From: Brassica napus
Lineage: Eukaryota; Streptophyta; Magnoliopsida; Brassicales; Brassicaceae
DNA: 64,000 nucleotides
NCBI RefSeq assembly: GCF_020379485.1
Contig: NC_063448.1
Coordinates: forward strand, 12,423,726 to 12,487,725
Reading direction: 5' to 3'
The notes beneath the pieces were generated by a model. The model had not been told where the DNA came from. It worked only from the letters and a program-made list of their open reading frames with translations, and made no database searches. Shown piece by piece: positions 58,282 to 64,000 of the stretch (position 1 is its first letter; each line of letters starts with the position of its first letter). Position numbers and translations under genes: made by a program.

Positions 58282-61200
58282 TCACTTCTCATATTGAGCT
58301 CGTATGAACAACCGACCATGCATGCTCATGATCGCATTTGTATGAAGCGGATCGATTCTTGCTGGTAAGACAACAATCTGGTGCATCAAAATCACAAGAC
58401 GATTCTTAGTTAGATAACAACAGGTCTCTGTATCGGTTTAATTGCAGTATCTGAAGTATATAAGAGAGTTTTTTTTACCTTTTTGAATGGTGTAATGCCC
58501 CAAGGATTGTCAAGCTGCTCAGGCTCGCCTGTTATAATCAGCCTTCCTGCAGGATCTGACTGAATTCGAATCTGAGAACAAAAAAAAAACAATTCTGTTC
58601 AGGACTTTGATCTCTGTTATGATTTCACCAGAAAATTTGTACCACCTACAAAACTGTGTATTGAGTCTATAACCAGTTTCTATGCAACTAAAGGTTAACC
58701 TTGCAAAACTCTACGCTGCTTCAGATCTATAACGTAGAAAATATAGTCAATGGAACTGCTTTTGCTAGCTAACAGATGTCTGTGTGCTTGCATTGTATTG
58801 CCACAGTAATAGCATTTATACAGACTTCAAAGACTTAATTCAAAGACTTCTCAAGTAGCTTTTCAAACTTTCAAGAGAGTTAGTGCTAACCTCATTACGG
58901 AGAAGTCCAGGTACCAAGGCAAAAACCTCAAAGGATTCTTTCTGTGAATTCAAAACAGAAAAAGACAGATTTGGTAAGCTTTCAGATTGGGAAACAAACA
59001 ATCCAAGTTTGCAGTTTATTGGCGTTTCTTCAAACAAAGTCTGGCCTTTTGATCAGACTTTTTCTCATGCATCAGTTACAACAGGTGAAAATGGCAGAAG
59101 TTACTCACCGTTTCTTTGACAGTTATCTTCACCCAGTCAGCAAGAGGTCCATCATCAATAACGTCACCAACCGACCTAAGGCGCCAAAATCACATTACTA
59201 ATAATTAATATCTTGCAATGAGTAAAGACAAGATTAAAAAGGAGACCTAAAGTAACATGTAAAGGTCAAGAAACTAAACTAAACTACAGTAACTACTTAG
59301 AGGAATTAAAAGAAGGAAACAAATGTAACATGTAAAGGAGAGGATTAGCTTTCCGTAACTGTTTTTCTGCTTCTTGTGAAGCAACAAGGTCCGTGCAATT
59401 TGGTGTTCTGGGTTTCGGCAGACCTGAAAAAAGAAACCGTTTTAATTAATCATTCATAATATTAAGCAACCGATGTTGACAAGAATAGTAACGCCTTGCG
59501 AAATAATTTACCAATGCTCTTGAGTTTCTTGTGTTTTGGGGTTGAGTTTAAGCCCATATCCTGAAAACAAAAGGAGAACAGAGTTATGGACCAGGTGAAA
59601 TCACAAAATGCGGTAAGATTTTGAGGTGGAAGATTAACAATATGTTCAGTAACCTCTCCAGAATCTTCAAGGCGATGTGCCTGCCAACCTTGCATAGCAC
59701 GAGCTGCAGAATCTCTCCGTGCCCTGCCTGATCCCGAACCTTGATGGCTCATGACCTACATCAAAGTCCTTATATCAGGGAGAAGAAAAACATGGAAGAA
59801 TGGGGAGGATATAACTTTTATCCAGTCAGGTTACAGATGGTAAGGCTTAACAGGTTTGGTTTGTATTGCACATTCAAGAAACTCATTAAATAAATGCTGA
59901 AATAGAACTTTTAAGCTGTCGTTCCCTCAGTTTAAACAACATTTTATCCATACATAACATGACCTCCCTTCCCACAATAGATTAACAAGTAGATAGTTTT
60001 CTTTTACTTTCACGGTGCTAGATCTAGCTAATATCTTCACCCAAACTTTCCATACCTATCTATTTTTCCATAAATTTGATAGTGTCGAAAAGCCAAAAGC
60101 ATTAAAGCCACCATTTTTCAAGAAATTTCTTACCTCTTTATCGAGGCTTGAAGACATATTGAGTGTTGGACCAGGAAGGTTAAGGTCACCATTTTTCCTT
60201 AAATGCTTTTCGTACTCCAAAAGTGCCTGCAATCGAAGCAAAAGATTCAAATCATACATATATCTATATGATAAGATAGAAAGGCAAAATATCAATATGA
60301 CTTATGCACTACAAGGAAACTCACCTTCTCATAGAAATTGCGGAATGTGTAGGAGATTGTTGTGCAGGTCCTGAAGAAAGATAGTTAAAACAAAATATGT
60401 AACAAGTTACCATCATGAAAAATCAGCAAAGGCTAAAGGAGAGTCTAAGGGGAAACATTAGCCATACTTTGGAGGATTGAAGGATTCTCCAACTTGCCGC
60501 CAGAGCTTAGATGTGGTGACCTAAATTACATGATAAACAGAGGAATCTTAGACATTCCGTTCCAGTAGAAGATTAGAAAAAAACATCGAGTATAAACTCC
60601 CAGATAGTAAACAAAACTACTTTTCAGACAACAAATCAAATACTCTTTAACCTAAATCACTTTTAAGTAATAAAAAAATCTCCTCTCTGAAAGTGTTTCC
60701 ATGGTTAGAGACTTTTATCATCGATAAGCTTAGTGTTTACAAGTTATATAGTTCATACGAGTCAAGATAAATGACCTAGAAGATTCAAGTAACGATATGG
60801 TTTTGGTAATCATGAAGTGGCGATGCTGGAGTTAAAAGACTAAACTAAAAGAAGTGGATGATTACCACTTCATGGCCACCTAGCTTAATGACTGCTCGCC
60901 ATAGCCTACATTGCATTAGTAAAACATGAAGTGATTAACCAGATATATAGGGTTTTTATTTAAGAACAAAAGCAACACTTTTTTTTTTTTAATTCCAAAA
61001 GCCTCACTTGAGAGTGTTCAAAGGCTTCTGATAAAACTTAAGAGGCTTGTAGTCAAGGAAATTCTCTCTGTGAAAGGCATCCAATTCCCTTAGAAACGCC
61101 TGCTGTTCTTCTGGCGTCCCTGCTTCATCATCATCATAATCATCATCATCTCCCTGTGCCTGTAAAGAAAAGAAGTGAGCTTGTTAAGAAGAAAGATCAC

Positions 61201-61553
61201 CACACTAAGCTCATCTCCAGAGGATACAAAAGCTCGATTACCTCAGAGTCACTGAGCAACCAAGTCTTGCGCTTTTTGGGATTCTCATCATCTCTAGGAT
61301 CGGGACTCAAAAACCGCACCTGAGTCTTCTCACGGCCATTAGCCTGAGCATCAACATCTTGGTTATCCTGGAGAGGAAGGTTTTGATCCTTCTCTGGCTC
61401 AGAAGGTTCACCCTTGAGGACATCATCATCAGCCTGGCCATCACCATCTTCGTTGTCAGGAATGAGCTCCTTCCCTGGCTCAGAAGGTTCACCCTTGAGG
61501 ATACCATCAGCCTCACAAGGCACATCTTGCAATTGCATTTCCTTATCCGCCAT
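58282..61553 (-). CDS. ARID3: ARID DNA-binding protein with C-terminal HSP20-like domain
   Basis: Thirteen exons: 61242-61553, 61008-61159, 60866-60905, 60468-60520, 60325-60370, 60134-60226, 59654-59755, 59512-59560, about 59330-59423, 59109-59175, 58891-58941, 58479-58571, 58282-58377; about 415 residues. An acidic N-terminus holds two copies of a repeat with (V/I)LKGEPSEP. The ARID domain (about 118-210) reads FLRELDAFHRENFLDYKPLK, LWRAVIKLGGHEVVTTSKLW and RQVGESFNPPKTCTTISYTF. An HSP20-like domain ends the protein (DWVKITVKE, FALVPGLLRNE, LIITGEPEQLDNPWGITPFK, MHGRLFIRAQYEK). Arabidopsis ARID2/3/4 are subunits of the PEAT chromatin-silencing complex. Exon 9 has no GT donor at its expected end (CGGAAAGCTAAT); the next in-phase GT adds seven residues. 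The start chosen is MADKEMQ; a frame upstream to 61619 is leader. Confidence 0.9.
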
Positions 61554-61960
61554 AGATAAAAAAAAAAAAAGCTTCCTTTCTGCTCTGGAGTAGTCAGCAA
61601 CAACAAGATAACATCTCATAAGAATAACAAAGATAAATCACAAGAGTAAGCGTCTCTATTGCTCTGATACAGAGCCTCAGGACTAATCACAAACCCTAAG
61701 CCGAGGAAACAGAAAACAAAGAGAGCAGCCAAAAGAAGAAGAAGATAAGCTTGCCTGTTTCTGCAGCGACGGCGCCGCCCGGGAAGGGTGAGACTTCCGG
61801 TGGCGTGCTAGGGTTTGCAGGCGGAGAAATTGAAAGAAGGTGCAGAGAGAGAGGGGAGAGGGTTTTTGAAGTCCTCTTCCAGATTCCTTGTCAATGGCGG
61901 AAGATATATAGAGATAGAGAGAGAGAGGAGAGATGGATGTGGTTTTCTTATGTTTGAAAC
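61554..61960 (-). promoter_or_regulatory. 5' UTR and proximal promoter of the ARID gene
   Basis: Telo-box-like motifs aaaccctaa (61690) and tagggtttg (61809), and a GA-rich run at about 61908-61932. A 5'-UTR intron is possible. Confidence 0.5.
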
Positions 61961-63030
61961 GCTGATGAGCGACGGAGTTTTTAACACTTCACAAAAGCTC
62001 CCCAAGTTTGTCATTATTTACACTAAAAGTGTATATTTATCTTTTACAATTTTATATCAAGTTTGTTTGTTTAATGTGAAATTTAGGGAGCAAAAAGTTT
62101 TGTTCTTTTGATAAAAAATAAAGGTTTGTTCTTGTAATTTTGTTGCATGGGACAACATTTCAAAATGACATTAGGTCTGATTGATAACATTAATATTTTT
62201 GAAAAATAAATATAAACGATGTTTAGACAGTAAATTTTTAAAAAATCATAAAAGTTTTACTTATTAATTTTATAATTAGAAAATATTGAAACTGAATATT
62301 CATCGAAACAATTTGTAATTTAAAATGATGCCAAAATTGCTATAATATTTATGTGATATATATTTGTATTTATTACTGATCAAATACTACTTACTAATAT
62401 TAGGATAAAATAATAATAACAAAATATTAATATAAAATAATGATAATATCTAATTATTAAATTTATCTATGATAAACAAATTGATAAATTTAAATTTGAA
62501 TATATTCCGAGTATACTACAAAAAAATACTAGAATACATGTGTTTAGTATTATGGTTTTACTAATAATAGTATGTGTAATAATATTCTTATAAGAAAATT
62601 AACTGATAAAGTTTAAAATCCATAAATAATTTATTTATATGGATGACACTTGTAATTATTTATAAATATCATTTCAAAATTACTAAAACAAAAGGTTTGG
62701 TGATAAAATCTGATAGTCTGATATAATACCAAGCATAGTTTATGTACTTAGAAAAATATAGATTTTTTTCAGATTTTCTCCTATAAATAGATGTTTGAAA
62801 TAGGTGATGTATATAAGGAGATCTTTTAAACTTGGGAAGATCTTTTACCTCTAACTATGTAAAGAATAAAAAGTATTAAGTGACAAAAGTAGGTATTGAC
62901 TAAATAATTTATTACCAAGTGCAGTTCATATACATAGGAATGTATCTTTATATATATTTTATTCTTTGAAAATAAAATCAGATATATAAGGAAAATATCT
63001 TGCAAAAGAAAAAAGAAGAAGAAGAGATTT
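61961..63030. other. Shared intergenic region between ARID and RCF1, no gene seen
   Basis: AT-rich DNA between two divergently transcribed genes. No TE ends identified. Confidence 0.5.
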
Positions 63031-63035
63031 TATAA

Positions 63036-63118
63036 ATGGGCCATCTCGCTAATTAATATGCTAGTTGAGCCTTTAGGCCCAAATAGATAAATCAAAAAGC
63101 GTCATGTATGATATGGGC
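63036..63118 (+). promoter_or_regulatory. Site II motifs upstream of RCF1
   Basis: ATGGGCCAT (about 63036), AGGCCCAAA (about 63070) and ATGGGCTCA (about 63113), spaced as in TCP-regulated housekeeping promoters, 120-190 bases before the likely RCF1 transcription start. Confidence 0.5.
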
Positions 63119-63454
63119 TCAATGCGAATCGAAATAAAGTCGGCTCTTTTTCTGTTGCGAAGGTAGTTTAGAGATTTCCCTTTACAATAACCAGACTTTT
63201 TTTTTATAGTGAAGGCTCCACAATAGGGTTCCGACGCTCCGGTCTATCTCGATTATTCTCGTAGCTTCGTCTTCGCTTTCTCCTCCTATTATCTCTGTAA
63301 GTTTCGATCGTTTATTTGCATACTTATTCGATTAATCTGAGATCCTTTGCTCAATACATTGATTCTGAATCAGGGCAGTTCGCGGAATCTGGGGTGAATT
63401 CGATTGATTTCTCATCGAATCCGTGAAATCGAGCTCCTGTTGCTGAAGATAGAT

Positions 63455-64000
63455 ATGGAGGTCGTTAAATCCAAGTATAGGGACGAGGATTTGGAGGTGG
63501 ATGATTTGAAGAGCAGCCGGAGGGACCGTGATCGGAGTAAGGAGAGGAAGAAGGAGAGGAGTTCTGATAAGCGCCGGGAGAAGGATAGACGGAAGAGGCG
63601 GTCTGAGAGAGTTAAGAGTAGTGATGATTCTGAAGATGAGTACGATAGAGGGGATGATGATGATGAAGAGAGGGAGAGGCGTAAAGAAAAGGAGAGGAGG
63701 CGGAGGGATAAAGAGAGGGGGAAGAGACGGTCTGAGAGAAGGAAGAGTAGTGATTCTGAAGATGAGGATGAAGAAGATGGCGAGAGAGATAAACGCCGAG
63801 TGAAGGACAAGGAGAGAGGGCACAGAGAACATAGGGACAAAGATCGGAAAAGGGATAGAGAGAGGGAAGAGAGGAAGGAGAAAGAAAGAGAACGAGAAAG
63901 GGAGAAGGATAGAGTTAGGAGAGAACGGGAACGAGAGGAGCGTGAGAAGGAGAGACTGAAAGAAAGAGAGAGGCGGGAGCGTGAACGGGAAGATGGAGAG
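63455..64000 (+). CDS. RCF1: RCF1, DEAD-box RNA helicase (Prp5-type), N-terminal 182 codons
   Basis: The frame is open to the end of the window. The start MEVVKSKYRDEDLEVDDLKS is followed by an extremely Arg/Lys/Glu/Asp-rich region with Ser-rich islands (VKSSDDSEDEYDRGDDDDEE, RRKSSDSEDEDEEDG) and long RERE/KERE stretches, the RS/RE-like leader of plant RCF1. The helicase core lies beyond the window. In Arabidopsis RCF1 (At1g20920) is a nuclear Prp5-like helicase needed for correct pre-mRNA splicing under cold stress. A 5'-UTR intron seems likely, with donor CTCTGTAAGTTTCG at about 63296 and acceptor GAATCAGGG at about 63374. Identity rests on the N-terminus and on its position after the ARID gene. 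Confidence 0.88.
   Translation, partial: MEVVKSKYRDEDLEVDDLKSSRRDRDRSKERKKERSSDKRREKDRRKRRSERVKSSDDSEDEYDRGDDDDEERERRKEKERRRRDKERGKRRSERRKSSDSEDEDEEDGERDKRRVKDKERGHREHRDKDRKRDREREERKEKEREREREKDRVRREREREEREKERLKERERREREREDGE

Noticed and set aside
61554..61619. Upstream ATG at 61619 as start of the ARID protein
   Set aside because: It would add a hydrophobic stretch with a Phe/Leu run encoded by a poly-A tract; MADKEMQ is the acidic start expected for this family.
63332..63840. Two long minus frames (142 and 166 codons) rich in Ser, Leu and Pro
   Set aside because: Antisense of the RE/RD-rich RCF1 N-terminus; purine-rich codons read backwards give Ser/Leu/Pro.
1..64000. CRISPR arrays, rRNA, tRNA genes, operons or a defence/biosynthetic cluster
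   Set aside because: None seen. The tandem repeats present are TE-associated minisatellites without spacer structure, and ggttcgaatc-like strings fall in the cggttcgg repeats, not in a cloverleaf.

Overview
The window is nuclear DNA of a Brassicaceae plant, most likely Brassica or a close relative. The evidence is spliced genes with GT-AG introns, a very AT-rich TE-filled intergenic space, and a gene order that from memory matches Arabidopsis chromosome 1 around At1g20870-At1g20920. The genes in order are: an IDM3-like alpha-crystallin gene (-), an RRM RNA-binding protein (-), a decayed small membrane-protein gene (-), AHL27/ESCAROLA (+), an ARID-HSP20 protein (-), and the 5' end of RCF1 (+). 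No search was run; identities rest on reading the translations, and locus numbers come from memory.

Layout. 1-4.6 kb: a non-autonomous CACTA element inserted in the gag gene of a Copia retrotransposon. 5.4-11.6 kb: a full-length but dead LINE with 17-bp target-site duplications (TSDs). 11.8-12.7 kb: the IDM3-like gene with a 1-base frameshift. 13.2-18.3 kb: a PIF/Harbinger element nested inside a 208-bp Tourist MITE. 19.8-20.1 kb: an intact relative of that MITE. 20.2-21.3 kb: a truncated, frameshifted copy of LFR (SWI/SNF subunit). 22.5-24.2 kb: the intact RRM gene. 25.5-26.6 kb: an unidentified eroded gene. 27.8-28.6 kb: the decayed small-protein gene. 30-35.1 kb: a hAT-like element containing a MULE that carries a DUF1985 fragment. 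35.8-38.1 kb: a Helitron. 40.9-46.6 kb: a degenerate Copia with perfect 5-bp TSDs. 47-49 kb: a Stowaway MITE and a probable non-autonomous retroelement. 50.8-51.7 kb: AHL27. 52.8-56.0 kb: a CACTA with TTT TSDs and remnants of two transposase genes. 57 kb: a short foldback MITE. 58.3-61.6 kb: the ARID gene. 63.5 kb to the end: RCF1.

Three of the ancestral genes look functional (RRM, AHL27, ARID) and RCF1 is open as far as the window shows. AHL27, the ARID protein and the IDM3-like protein all concern chromatin or DNA methylation, and the LFR fragment is also of chromatin-gene origin. I see no operon-like or biosynthetic cluster, no CRISPR, rRNA or tRNA gene. The most interesting material is structural: several reconstructable nested insertions, two decayed genes whose lesions can be placed to the base, a tandem G-box cluster in intergenic DNA, and an out-of-frame upstream ATG 11 bases before the AHL27 start.
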